A DNA stretch of 64,000 bases from the NCBI GenBank assembly GCA_029891345.1, contig CM056997.1, forward strand, positions 220,968,172-221,032,171, given 5' to 3'. The notes below the pieces were generated by a model. The model saw nothing but the letters and a program-made list of their open reading frames with translations. It was not told the origin of the DNA and searched no databases. Positions 47,687-60,222 of the stretch are shown one piece after another. The number at the start of each line of letters is the position of its first letter. Positions within the stretch are counted from its first letter, which is position 1. The position numbers were made by a program, and so were the translations under genes. Origin of the DNA: Dryococelus australis (taxonomy: Eukaryota > Arthropoda > Insecta > Phasmatodea > Phasmatidae).

Positions 47687-48616
47687 TCTACATTCTAAAT
47701 TCGAATCAGTGGAAAACCACTGATTCGCGGTGACATTCAACATTCAACTACTCGAATCAGTGATAATGGCTCCACTTAGAATCAGTGGAAAACCACTGAT
47801 TGTTTAAGTGAAAATTTCACCGATTAAATTAGTGCTGTGAAACAATTTCATTGATGAATAAGTGACTGCTAACTGCAGCGGCAAATTAAATATTGTTTTT
47901 ATTGACTTTAACAAAATAATTATGAGAACAAAACATATTTACACTAGTTTACCATTTACATTGCGCAATTTACGGTAATTAAAAAAAGTAAAGTAATTCA
48001 AAGGTAGCCGGGATTGAACTCACACGCCTTTCTGTTTCGTGTTTAGACCGTTAGCTTATCCTCTGGGCTACCAATAGAGTTGATAATATCGAGGAAAATA
48101 CATACATAACTTTTATTTCTTCATCGAATGCGTGTAATTTTAAATTATATTCCCTTACGTTTCGTTTTTGGTTTAATTGGTACTGTTAGGATTGTTAAAA
48201 CAATGGTACATATGAGTACACTCCCTTCACCACATTTTATGAATTTAAAACCTTCATTCAGAGTGCTGTGCTCATTACATGAAAACGAAATGAAAGACGT
48301 GAAAATGGAATGAAAGACTGAATGTTCATGTTACTTCATGAAAGACGAAAGACATTTTACAAAGTATTTTGAATAGGCTTTATTTTTTTAAGCGTTGTTA
48401 TTTCACTTATTAGCCGTTGTTACACGGCAATAAAATAAATACAAATCACTGAAAAGGAGTGAAATAAAATACTGATGAACCAGTGGGAAATGTCACTGAA
48501 TCAATAATGAATGAAAACTGGAATTTTTTACCGATTCATTCACTGAAGGTATTGTTGAATCACTCAGATATTATTTTAACTGATTGAAACAGTAAAAAAT
48601 CACTGATTTAGATGTA
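47687..48616. mobile_element. Candidate 930-bp inverted-repeat element rich in AATCAGTG motifs, with tRNA-like core
   Basis: The left end (tctacattctaaattcgaat, then cagtgg) and the reverse complement of the right end (tctacatctaaatcagtgat) match imperfectly. Both end regions contain many CACTGATT/AATCAGTG motifs in both orientations (47705-47860 and 48475-48610). Between them, at 48003-48075, the minus strand reads like a degenerate tRNA (A box tagcccagagg, B box gttcaatcc). The left half matches 22070-22450. No protein is encoded. Confidence 0.5.
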
Positions 48617-51590
48617 GAGTGTACGTAATTAGCCTGCTGAATTCTCAACAAAAATTGCCATTCCAACAGGAAGAGACTTTTGAAAACGAACCATTAAAAA
48701 ATCACTCTAGGTGTAACATGACAACCTGTTTTTTTCAATCACCTGTATTTCACAAATATATAACACTGTGGTTAACTTTAGAGTGCTGTATTATTGAATA
48801 TATGAAACTTTACCTTAATATCTTCTATAACTTTTAATACTTATTTCGTATTAAATATGAAATAACCACAGCGAGAGCAGTGATGTGTTGGCAACGACCA
48901 GTAAGAAATAGTTCACAGTTAAAATATTATTTTAACCTAGTTTTTTAGTATGCCGTTTGTAAATTAAACTGTGCCTGTTAAAATACTTTAATATTTAGGT
49001 AGCCCCTTTAGCAACATATTTCATTTTTACAGTTTAGAATAACAGCGCAAAATATTGTGCATAGGCTGTAGTGGCACGGTGTTTGTTTTATCGACTGAGG
49101 AAGCAACTGTCGGCTGGACGGAGCTTGTCGCTCACTCTTTCTTTGCCTCTCTCACACTGGGAAGTTTCGCATCGCTAGTTAGCAATGACATTATACATGT
49201 TTTCAATTGTAGCATATTTCATACTTATTAAAGCAAAATAATGATTTTTGAATTTGTAATTTACAACTGAAAAGAGATTTTAAGGTTTGAATACATATTT
49301 TAGTATATATTTAGATATGATAGCGGGACAGTTAGGCCTACCATCTTAAGTTGCCAGACGTGGCGAGCCATGACATGGCGTGTTGCTTTTTGCCAAACGA
49401 AACGTAAATTACTCTTACTAAGAAAAATACTTCAAATTACCACATCACGTTTGTAGACGTTGTGTTTTTTAAACCTACCTAGGCAAGTTACGATGTTGTG
49501 GTAAATCTGTGTTTCCACGGCAGTAATAAATATACTGTGACGTGTGTTTCGTCAACCATTGCGTGTATAAGGGCGTGATGTTGCTGTGTGGTGGTCGTTA
49601 CGCTGTCCCTGTGTGTGAGTGCGTGATTTAAAATATTTCATGTGCACTATTCATACGTTTTAACTGTGAACTGTTTTTATGACGAAATTAATTACTTACA
49701 TCCATGTCTATTTATCACAACGTTGTTACCTTTGCTCTATGTCTTTGAAACACATTCGTGTAACGTGATTTGCCACAATTCCAACAAAATACTAAGCCCA
49801 GCCCGATAAATTTCAATAAACCTAATAAACAGTAGGGAAGTAGCAATACATAGAAATTTGAACGGAATAAAATTTACGCTAGGCTTATTTGTGTACATGT
49901 TCACCACTATGTTTTAAGTTTGTACGACAAAAAATACGCGACACAAGTTGCATGCTTGAATTTAATGTGCCTTTTTCGTTCGACTGGTTGTCCCTTCGTT
50001 TTAATATTTATTCCGACTGAGGCCGTCCTTTTAAATAAATAAACCAACACACATCAATAACAAAACGCTATAAAGCTGACCTAAATTATGTTGAGCCCTA
50101 AACTGTGAATATTCGTACAGAATGGTTTTTGGAATATGACAGAATTCTTTTAAAACACATTTACATTAAACAACACATTTGACAGGAATGAAAGTAGAAC
50201 TCACGTTTCAATGTTTATTTTTAGATGTAGCGAAAATATACGAACACATGTACACACACAATGGAATTTAAACATTGATTTTGACAGATGCTACATGGCA
50301 GTCACATTGCAATGTTTGTTTACATTTGGCGGTAGGATACGATACGGGCCTGCAAGTAGATATTTAGCAGGGCTCCGAGAAAGTCTCTTCCAGTGAGGAA
50401 TGGACTATAGCTATATCACAAAACGAAGTCACGGTGTTACCAAATATATTATTAATCATTAAACTTTTTTTTCAAAGATAAGTGATTTTAGATTATCCCA
50501 ATGCCTACAAAATTGCCTTAGTGTAATTATGGACAGTTAAACTACAGACACACTGCATATATTCTGAAGGGTAGACCTAACACGTTATTTGGATACTCAA
50601 GGGGTAGTATCCATTCCATCTTTGATCTTCTTACAAATATTTGTAATAAAATTTATGCCGAAACACAAAAAAATCAAAGCTAGACATGGCATAGAGAAAT
50701 AATTAACGAATGTTTAGAAATCTTAACGATATCAATTATACTTGCAGTTTCCCATGTGGGATTGCCAGTATTAAATAATTAGGTATTATTTGATTACGGT
50801 TACAGACGTGAAACTAATCATGTAAGAAAGAAGATAAGTTGTATTTCGAAATAGCTGTTAAGGTGTTCCCTGAACCTTGACTAGCTTGGTTTTTAAATAT
50901 AGACTCCAAATTTAAGTTATGGAGAAAAATGTAAATCTAAGATGACAAGGACACTTATTTCTCTCTTACGTACATAGACGTCAACTACTCACTGGTTGCT
51001 TGCTGCTGCAGTGTTAGGCCACAGAACAAGTACATTTACAGCGGCGAATTAGCGTGGTGGTTACTATGACGTGAGCGCGAGACTCTGGGACAAGCCTTGT
51101 GTCTGATTGGCTACTGCTTGCTGCTATTGGCTGGGATATCGGTTGCCAAGTTACAAGGTGGTGGTATTGCGGCATATCGCTGGCCAGTAACGCTATTTTT
51201 CTGGCGAGTGACGGCTTGAGTTCGCGGTGTAAGCTGGTATTTTAACATGCACCTGGCGGAGCAGAGCCACCGTCACAAACACAGCGCACACTACGTAGGA
51301 GCCGCCATTAAGGGAGGAATGTCTACAAAGCACCAGCATTTTCTGATGCAAGCCGAGGTTTGCAGAAGTCGACTACCTCCTTCCCCACAACTTCCTCTTG
51401 TTTCAGGCAGCGCAATACTATGAAGGCCCGTGCTCCCTTCGCGAGTCGAACAAGCGCCTCTAAGCCAGGCCCAGGTTCAAGGTCAAACACCCGCTACTCG
51501 AGCGGCAACTTAGCCAGCCAATCAGATAACGTGTACACTCATATCAGATGGACCACTATGTCATTCACATATATGTACTTCTCCACTCTA
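48617..51590. other. No gene recognised
   Basis: A short interspersed-repeat fragment (cagtaagaaatagttcac) lies at 48893-48925. A CCAAT- and CG-rich patch at 50990-51320 contains tgattggctactgcttgctg and ctattggctggg. It resembles promoter or MITE sequence but no exon was found. Confidence 0.4.
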
Positions 51591-51780
51591 TGTGGGGCCG
51601 ATGTGGTGTATCGATCAGACTACTCTCCTCCCGCCCAGGGAACCGGGTTCGATTCCCGGCGGGGTCGCTCCCGGATTTTCGCATATGGGAATGATGTCGT
51701 ACAATGCCACCGATAGGCGGGTTTTCTCGAGGATCTCACTTTTTCCCCGCCTTTCGCTCAAACGACTGTTCCACAGGAAA
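51591..51780 (+). mobile_element. tRNA-derived SINE copy
   Basis: The head ggggccgatgtggtgtatcg and B box accgggttcgattcccggcg are the best-preserved B box among the copies. The body follows: ctcccggattttcgcatatg, ggcgggttttctcgaggatc and a short 3' end at cgactgttccac. Confidence 0.85.
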
Positions 51781-53992
51781 TATTTAGTTAGGTAAGGGAG
51801 TTGCAGGAGGCTGGAGACAGGGTGGGGCTGAGGCTCGCGGCTGGTAGGCGGGACGAGATGAGGGGCTGAGGGGTGGGTGTAGTCCCGTGACTGTGATGCA
51901 TGGGGCGGCCACACCTCTGCGAGAAGGCGCCCCGACAGCCGCAGACAGCGCCGGTGGGCGTCGGCGACACAGGGGTCACGTGCCACGCGCGCGCTCCCTC
52001 CTGCCGACGCTGTCCTCGTCTGGCGGCACTCGCGCGCCACTTCCGCCAGCGGTTAGCACGCGTGCCCTGCACTCGGGAGGCGTCGTCTGTGACGCAGCAC
52101 CTGTAGTTGTTACATACTTGCCCTCCGCACTACTGGCAACTTTATGAAAACCTGCTCTCACATAAAGCCCGAGTCCCGACCGTGCCAATAACGCTGAGTT
52201 AGCTAAAAGCATGGATACGGATCAGGTGGGCCTATTGATTGCTTGCTCTGAGTACACGATTGTCTGATTCGAGTAGTAGTACGGGGGGGGGTCCTAGATA
52301 CAAAAGAATGCCGCCTTTTTTGATTGACCAAATTAATTTGATATCAAATTGATATCAAAGGTATAATTAAATTGATTGAAAGGGTTATTCAAAAGGGTTA
52401 ATTAAATTGGAAGGGTTAAATTGAATGAAAGGGTCAAATTTATTGAAAAGCTTTAATTTATTGAAAGTGTTAAATGTAGTGAAAGGGTTGATGTTTTTCT
52501 TGATTTTGTTGTATTTCTTTTTTTTTTTTTTTGGAAAGCAGGAGCTCTGTACGATGTTGACGCTGTGGTGTACTGGAGTCGGCTGACCAGAGTGGTGGGT
52601 TGCAATGTGTTATATGGGCGTTCAGTTGAGTGAAAGAGTGTGCTAAGTGTCATTTTTCCTATTTTTTGTAATTTTGATGTGTTTGTAGTGGTACTGGTGG
52701 CATACAGGCGATTTTTATGAACATATTTAACACACGAGAGAAATTCATAGTCTTTAAATGAGTTCTGCGTATGACTAAATTACATGCATCGAATCGCAAA
52801 TTTCAAATGGTCACAACTATGTGAATGATGAGTGCAATTACATGAGTCTTAAACGGAATGTGATTTACTACCCCGAGCTTAGAAATATAATTTTCCCAAA
52901 AGAGAAGTATAATGAACGAGCAAAACTATGTGAATATGACAATTACGTGAGTATGGAATTAACAATCTACAACAAAATATCCCTATAAATTAAACGAACA
53001 AGATATATATGACACCTCTCGCACATACCTTACACATCCATCTGGCTGTGAGACTAGCGAGGAGGAAGTTTAGAACGTAATCCACACGTAAAAAGAAATT
53101 AATTGATTAACATGCGTACTAAAATTGTACCTCTTGCAAAACACGTCTGTCCAGCTGCAAGAAGGAATAACGTTAGTATATGATTTGTGGAGATTTATAA
53201 ACTGTTACGTGGAGCATGGCCGACATCCGTCACCTCGGAGGTCACTCGATGAATGAGTGGAATTATAATATGTACGCCTGCTTATATACATGGAGCTTGA
53301 GGGCAAGTATAAATTTACGACTGACAGAAATGTACCAAGCTACTATTAACGACTTGATTCGTCCTACATGTACATTAATGAATAAAAGGGAATTATTTAA
53401 AAAAAAAACTTACATAATACAAATGTTTTCCATAAAGTCTGTGAAATAGAGCACATTTGTAAACACAAAGGCGAGTTGAAAATGGTACAAATTTTCATAT
53501 ACCGAGCTCAGAAACGTACTTGATACGATTATAAAAATAACGAATGCACTATATCAGACTATCACACGAAAATTTATATTTCCGATAAATTTAAAAAAAA
53601 AAAATTTAACACTGAAGTTTACAAATACTGTGAACGAGATCTGAACCCTGGAGAAAATAATACCACTTAGTAAAAATTGCGGCTAACACATTCTGAAGGC
53701 CGGTGAAGAAGAGAGAGAGAGAGAGCTGTTGAGGTATACCTCCATCTAGTCCAAATTTGCTATGAAGTGAAGATGATGGCGGAGAGCGAAAAACCTCTGC
53801 ATCGCTCTGCCCAAGGTCAACCACTTCCTACACCCCCACCTCCCCCTTCGCCTTCGATTGTCAAATATTTTCGGCAATGTAGCAAGATGGTGTCAACTGC
53901 CTAGTTGCATTAATATTGGGTCCTGCCAGAGAGACGGTCCTGGAGTCATCACCTGTCTTCCCCGATTGTCAATTTTTCGCCACTGAGGCAAG
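51781..53992. other. GC-rich patch, degenerate AT repeat, no gene recognised
   Basis: The region 51790-52150 is GC- and CG-rich with overlapping open frames on both strands, none recognisable. A degenerate repeat of ttaaattgattgaaaggg-like units runs from about 52364 to 52490. A T-rich run lies at 52518-52532. Confidence 0.4.
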
Positions 53993-54573
53993 ATGGTAAC
54001 GACTGGCAAGAGAGCTTCACATCTCCCCCCGCTCGCCTGTAGACATCCCCTACTCTCAAGCCCTTGTCCAGAGGGAAGTTCCCCTGCAGATCAAGAAACC
54101 AGACCTTCCCTCCCACCCCTACTCCAGAAGCTGTCTTTGTGTAAAAAGCCAGTTTCTTTTCCGAGGCCATGCATCCCCAGCCCGGTATGTGTTTTTCGGA
54201 TATCTCGTAAACTGGCCTGTCCACACAGCCCGCCCTGGCTGCCAATCCAAGGACATGCACCCCCTCCCCCATCCTTTACCCTCAGCCCAGAAAATGTCTT
54301 TTGCCCTACAACAACTTCAATGAGTCTCCAACTGCCAGACACCCCTCAAGACACCAAGTTAGACTCTTCCAAAACTGTTATTTGTTTGCAAAACTACACT
54401 TTACCCATGAAAAGTGGACTCTCCCGAAAATCTGCCCTGTCCTGTACTGTGACTTATTCCCCCTCGACCCCCTTCCCAGGGACTCGCCATACCTGGAGCT
54501 GGTCAACAACCGTCAAACCTTTGTGCACAGGGGATGTTTAAAAATTCTAGCATTTACACTCTCAAGTGTTTGA
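53993..54573 (+). other. C-rich open region of unknown nature
   Basis: A plus-strand frame of 182 codons (53993-54541), with overlapping frames, stays open because the strand is C-rich and poor in stops. The product would be Pro/Ser-rich with no recognisable domain. The segment cgattgtcaa...gcaagatggt occurs twice nearby (53857 and 53960), which suggests repeat DNA. I do not call it a gene. Confidence 0.3.
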
Positions 54574-56555
54574 ACGTTTATTTACATCGAATAAATTTTA
54601 ACAATTCTCACAATTTAATTATTGCACATAATATGTGAGAAAATGTGCTAATACTACCTAATCATGATCTATGCGAATGATTCGTACTAATAATAAAAAC
54701 ATATCAGAAAATAAATATATCTAGGAAAGATTCGAATCCCTACAGCTTCGTGGAAGAAAAACGATGAAATTAATCCAAAGTTACTTAAAACAAACACAGT
54801 TTAACGATCAGAAATAATTCTAAAAAAAACTCCATCGAAAACCTACTGCAGAGAAAGTTTTAAAAAAATGTTAATAGTGAACACACGTAGACTAGCTTCG
54901 GAAAACCATATTTTCGATTCCTTGTCGAATGAGATACAGATTATTTAAAAGAAATATTATACGGGCGCAAACTTTAAATAACTGAAAAGATTTCTACACT
55001 ATAAGGTATCGAAATAAAATCTTACTGACTCCTGTAATTGACACTACTAGAGAAACTGAATTCATATGTTAATGACTATTAAAAAAGAAATAAATCTATT
55101 AACATGCATAAAAATATTCTAACTCCTATTGTATTTTATGTTACAAAGGTCAAATACACAAAAAATGGAAATATTTCAAAAAATAGTGCTACAAAGACTG
55201 TGCTTGAGGTGTGATCCCCGAGTAGAAAGATGATGATATCCCCTTACAAGTGTTGCGCATTGGGGTGCAGCTAGGCGAAGCACATGGTCGTTGCGAGTTC
55301 GTATACAGGAGGGGTCACCGCTGTAGCCTGCCACGACCTTATCCATCTTTTTTCTATCCTGTAACAGACCACTAGCCGATGAGGGACAACTTCGATCCTT
55401 TGTCAATGGGGAATGCAACACCCTGGTAAACTGTCTTCAAACGACCAGCAGAACTGGCGCTCAGGTCAAGGGCTGCTAGAAATGCTTTACACATGTCCTG
55501 AACACAACCCGGGTATAGGAATCCTAAATGCTTCACGCAAAGTGTCATACACATTTGCTTTCTGAATAAACATTAAATTAAGTGATTTACATAATAAATA
55601 CAGATATTGAGTAAATGACATTTCTATGTGTTTTAAAAATCATTAGTGTTTGTTTAACCAATTAACTGCATTTTACATTTGTCTTTAAAACTAGTATACC
55701 AATAAGTAAATAATTTATTTCCTCTTGTTTTCTGTTAAGATGTACAATCGTTAACTCATTGCTAATCTCCATAGTCTTTACTGTGTTAAATATTAACGAT
55801 TTCGACATTTTTAGGTGATAGTCACGCAAACTGATTTCATAGCAAGAAAGTATTGTTCGCTGTTATAAAAAGTGCTCCGACAATGTGATTCGTCAACTAT
55901 TGCGAACACACTCATTAAACAGACTGAAAGAAAAAGTAAATATTCAGTTCATATCCAAATATTTCTGCTCACTTAAAACTTGTCAATTAACCAGGTAATT
56001 TTATTTTTATGTTGAAATGCTATTCTCAAGATATATATGTAAAAAAGATAACATCCACGAATAAATAAATGTTCTTCACAAAAACAAGCTGCAAAGCTAC
56101 GACCCCTGTTGGATAAAGTAAAACATTATATTTTATTTTTGCGAAAACATTAACTCACTCATTTCTCTAAGAAATTTGTTTATAAACTTACAGATATACA
56201 GTTTGGAGATAAATGTAACACACATGCACTTTGAAATGCACTTTTAATATATCCCATTTTCCCAACAAACACAATATTTATTTACATATATAAATATCAC
56301 ACTCTTCTTAATATATTTATTTACATATACAAAAACAGGAATTCTATGCTATCACACAGGGATACACCAACCGACTGAATGAAGCGCTGAAATACAAGAA
56401 ATGTAAAGTTTGCGAAGGAAATTTGATATACACATCATACTGATATGAGGCAAAGCTCGCAGTTCAGAAGCGCTATGCACATTCTAGGTTTCGTGGAACA
56501 GGAAATTTACGGATTTCCAATTGTATTAAAACCTTGTAGCAAAAATATTTATCAG
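54574..56555. other. No gene recognised
   Basis: Very AT-rich except for 55180-55560, where two minus-strand frames of 60-81 codons have more ordinary amino-acid composition (for example ALDLSASSAGRLKTVYQGVA) but no known domain or splice context. Confidence 0.4.
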
Positions 56556-56640
56556 TGTATCAGAGCGAGTGAAGAGATTTGAGCGGCTCTCGAAAACGAG
56601 GATCTTGAGGGCCGATGAGGGTGAAGCAGATTACAAGCCT
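56556..56640 (-). mobile_element. 3' fragment of a tRNA-derived SINE
   Basis: Read on the minus strand it contains cttcaccctcatcggccctc and then aagatcctcg, followed by tcaaatctcttcactcgctc, the 3' part of the SINE body. The head is missing. It abuts the point where the virus-like element is truncated. Confidence 0.65.
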
Positions 56641-56662
56641 TCTAATCGCTAATAAACCTGGA

Positions 56663-57330
56663 TTATTTACCACCAGAGGTGAACGGCCGGTATTGGGACA
56701 TATGCACATCCATTTTTGATATCAGTTGTAAAGACCACCTACTTCCACAAGCACAAAATTCTTCAAGTCTTGTTGTGAAGTAAGGTTCTATGTTGTTATA
56801 AAGTTCACCAACATTGGATGAGTGTCGGACAGGGAGGGGATTACTTTGAAAATAGAAGGTTTGTGTAACATCATCCTCTGCCATGAGGGATTTCAAGTAT
56901 TTACATGTTACTGTTATGCCTGCCGGCAAATGTGCTAGCCAGTATTTCGTATCTGACATTGGATGATGAACTTTTCACTGAACCTGGAGAGTTGTAAATC
57001 AGATTATTTTTCATCCCTGAATTAACATATCGACTTTTTGGAGGTAATTCAGTGGATGGAGCTGGAAATGTTAAGTGCTTTTCAATAGCTGGAGCTGGAA
57101 ATGTTAAGTGCGGAGCTAACTGTTGTGCTCTCTTAGGATGTGGAGCAGATTGTGGAGCTAACTGAGGACAGATTGTCAAGCAGAATTTGGAGCAGAACGT
57201 GGAGGTCGAGAACCAGTGTAGCAAGTTTTACCATGTCTATTTAAAGCATCACTCTGAGAAACATTTTTCTGGCAGATATCACACTGGAATTGTTTTCTTG
57301 AATTTTTGAGCCCACAGCTCGTTCTTTCAT
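56663..57330 (-). pseudogene. Zinc-finger N-terminal part of a probable type-B DNA polymerase, truncated
   Basis: On the minus strand, one frame carries a C2H2-like zinc finger (CDICQKNVSQSDALNRHGKT, then C, about 57286-57222). After a frame change comes a Pro-rich stretch in which HLTFPAP is repeated twice. Then, in the frame at 56959-56663, there is a segment EEFCACGSRWSLQLISKMDV followed by a YRPFTSGG end. In arthropod Polinton-like elements a similar segment lies between N-terminal zinc fingers and the catalytic polymerase B domain. None of the polymerase motifs (DTDS-type) is present because the element ends about 20 bp later. The polymerase assignment is therefore inferred from the leader only. 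Confidence 0.5.
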
Positions 57331-58332
57331 GTCATCATAAGTTCCGCAGAACTGTAAATTCTTTATTGTGGAAGTGACACAGCAAATACATTTTTTCTGT
57401 ACTATTCAAAGATTAGAATGAAACTACAAAGTGTACATCTTTTATAGGTAGTTATAGGTAATTCAAGAAGCAATTCGATTACATGATTCGTTTTAAACAC
57501 AGTACATCTGAATTCTAGAAATAGTTAAAGGTACATTTTTAACACAAGACGTCTGAATCCTAGAATGTACGTTTAAAGAGTTTAATGTATTAAATCACTT
57601 TTAAATTACAAAAAATTTATTTAATCATTGTCCCACAAACAAACCTTTATGTGCAAATACATTTAGAATTGATAGTTAAATGCACACAAACAAAGTTCAC
57701 GTAAAATTTGATTATCAGAATATGGGAATATTACAATTCATACATTCGTAAGGTTAGTATACCAGAAGAAGAAAAAAACAGTTACTTATCATGTATTTGG
57801 GTGCGTGTAACATTATACATTATGGTAAATCAGGACAAGTTTCATAAACGTGCGAATACATTTCTTCGATGCTCACTTGTAGACTTGTATTCGGACACAT
57901 GTGGTATACAGGACATTTTTTCAAATCTGGTCAAGATATTAAATCATTACATTTTTCACCCTCTAAGTGACATTGGATATTTTTGAAATGAAACAGCCCA
58001 TCCCATATCTCTCCAAAATAGCGTATTATTCCATCAAACAAACAAGAGTAATTCACACTTGAGTTTCCAGGGGTGACAGAGCTGTAAATACCAGTTGGGT
58101 GGAAGAAAGACATGTTTACAGTAGGAACATCACAAATATACTAAAACTATTTATTTCCAAAACAAAGTTGAAATGGTCTACTCCAACCTGCTAATAACTT
58201 GCTGATATTAAGTTTGCATTTTGATTTCTGTATGCAAGAACAGGTGATTTTGTTGTCTTGTTCCATTTTTCCGAAGTAGTGGATTACATACAACCAAATA
58301 CTCTTTATATTAAATTTCACTCATTATTTCTC
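57331..58332. other. Part of the virus-like element, no gene recognised
   Basis: AT-rich, with short frames on both strands (plus 57708-57986, minus 58113-57931) that I cannot match to any known element protein. It may hold eroded sequence between two genes. Confidence 0.4.
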
Positions 58333-58830
58333 TCATCCCAAATAATGCCATATCACTGGAATAATATCCACAGGTGATTCGCCCCAGTCAGTCATCATTG
58401 CCCAAGTTAGCCTTAATTTTAAGTTTTCCTCTCCAGAGAAAAATGTTAAATTAAATCCATATGTTTTACGCAATTGTTTGAATGAGAGGCAATTGTATTC
58501 TTTTTGAATATCTATTACTTTCCCATTATACACACTTTCAAAAATTCATTTTTGCTCATCTCCATCTACATATAATTCACAATTGTTTAGGTAATGTTTG
58601 CGAATAATGCCAATGTTCTCATACTCCATATACCCACTCTCCCATCTTAAGCCATGGTGATGGTTAGTAACCCATCTATTATTATTTCTGTAATTGGGAG
58701 ATATATATTTCCATTCAAATCGTGATTTGAAGCTGAATACAGTTGTACATTCTTCCATATCAGTAATAGCTAATTCTTTAATGATAATTTTTTTTTCTGC
58801 AGACTGAAATCCTTGCAAATTGCAAAACAT
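58333..58830 (-). pseudogene. Conserved element protein of unknown function (GFQ...KELAI family), one in-frame stop
   Basis: The frame begins MFCNLQGFQSAEKKIIIKEL and continues through a HHGLRWESGYMEYENIGI segment to YVDGDEQK, where a TGA interrupts at 58546. The same frame then resumes (FESVYNGKVIDIQKEYNCLS) to 58333, about 165 codons in all. I recognise the pattern (GFQ, KELAI, HGL.W..GY..Y, YV.G.E) from many arthropod open reading frames next to capsid-type genes, but I know of no established function. An exonuclease-like RNase H fold is only a guess from the spacing of acidic residues. One stop codon makes it the least damaged gene of this arm. Confidence 0.55.
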
Positions 58831-58857
58831 CTCGTCTTAGCTGTGGTTCGTCGCCTA

Positions 58858-60035
58858 CTGACTCAATTCATTATTTTCACCAACTTATCTCTGACATTGT
58901 AACTTGCTAATGTATCATGAATTATCATACCACAATCTTGCATAATTGATGGAATCGGTGAATTTCAATCATTTGAATTTGTGAGTCAATCATGATGTTT
59001 GTAATAGTGTTGTCTGGTTTGCTTACATCTAATACCTATGACATTCCTCTGGTTTTAAATTATTCAGGTTCTAGGATTGGTGAACTGATTTTGTTATAAT
59101 ACATTTCCTGAAACTTTGAGTACATATCGTTGCAAATAAGGAATTCCCCATTTTCAAAGTTCGTATTTAAATCCATATAGGGGTAAGCTTGACTGTTTAC
59201 ATATAGTTTAATATTTTTCATATCAGAATTTTTGAATACTGATCTATCAGCTATGAAATTGTTTTGTCGATTTGTTTGAAAACAAATAACGACATATCTT
59301 GCTTTTTCCATTGAAAAACTTGATTTCACAAACCAAATGACTTTTAGCAATATTGGAAGTGTTGGAAAAACCTCTAAAGCCCACATTTTGAAGGCAATAT
59401 ATAGATTCTTCCCTTTTTCGATATATTTTAAAAACTGTTCACAAGTGTTAATTTCAATATGTGGCATCAACGAATCTATGCTGCTTAATTTTAATGCTAT
59501 GTCTTCCTTGTAATTAGCCGAATTTAATATAGCCGAATTCATATTACCAAATAGAATAACTAATTTTTGTTTAGCATTTAATATGGCATGTTTGTAGTCT
59601 TCAGCAAAGCCCAAAACCATACATAACGGTATAAACAACTTCATATTTTCCACCTGGGTTTATTTGTCGTGAGTAATCACTAAAATTGCTCCACCCAACT
59701 ATTAGCCCTGTATAAAGATTGTTTAACAATTCCCGAGAGTTAGTTCTTTATCGTAGAAGTAATTCCTACATATTGTGTTTGATCGATTTCCATTCCATTT
59801 CCTACTATTTTTGTAGTTGCTGGATTACTTGCATCTGCTGTCTTTTTATTGTTCCTCTAAACCTTAATCTTGATTTCGACTGTAATGTATAAATATCGTG
59901 ATTTTGTATTGATATCCTTTTTTCCGATGAACACGTGTACGGACCTGCTCGGAATTGTTTATACACATGTATTTCCATATTGGCGATTGCATTCTCATAT
60001 CTGATCGGTTCATCAACATTAAGTATGTCTTCCAT
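58858..60035 (-). pseudogene. Double-jelly-roll major capsid protein, decayed
   Basis: The N-terminal part (60035-59805) opens with MEDILNVDEP and has EKRISIQNHDIYTLQSKSRL. A short internal deletion follows. NGMEIDQTQYVGITSTIKN then ends in a stop near 59728. The main block (59653-59060) includes FIPLCMVLGFAEDYKHAILN, KMWALEVFPTLP, KARYVVICFQTNRQNNFIAD and YSKFQEMYYNKISSPILEPE. A C-terminal remnant with CGMIIHDTLASYN lies near 58930-58890 in another frame. These segments, in order, match the double-jelly-roll-like capsid family of Polinton-type elements, which forms the icosahedral shell. The full protein would be roughly 400 residues. There are at least three breaks (stop, deletion, frameshifts). 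No capsid could be made. Confidence 0.85.
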
Positions 60036-60222
60036 TTCCTTTAACAGTATACCCTAATTGTTTGAAATACAATTCGTTGCCTTGTGGTAACTTCACGGGT
60101 AACTTATTTTAAGTGAGTGTTTTATGCTTGCATTTATGTTTTCTTTTTCTATCTTTCTTTATTCGAAATCTGTTCCTTAGTGACATATTTATGTGTGAAT
60201 TTACAATTATACACAATACCCT

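Noticed and set aside
53993..54541. 182-codon plus-strand frame as a gene
   Set aside because: It is Pro/Ser-rich low-complexity sequence in a C-rich strand with no domain, splice sites or homology I recognise.
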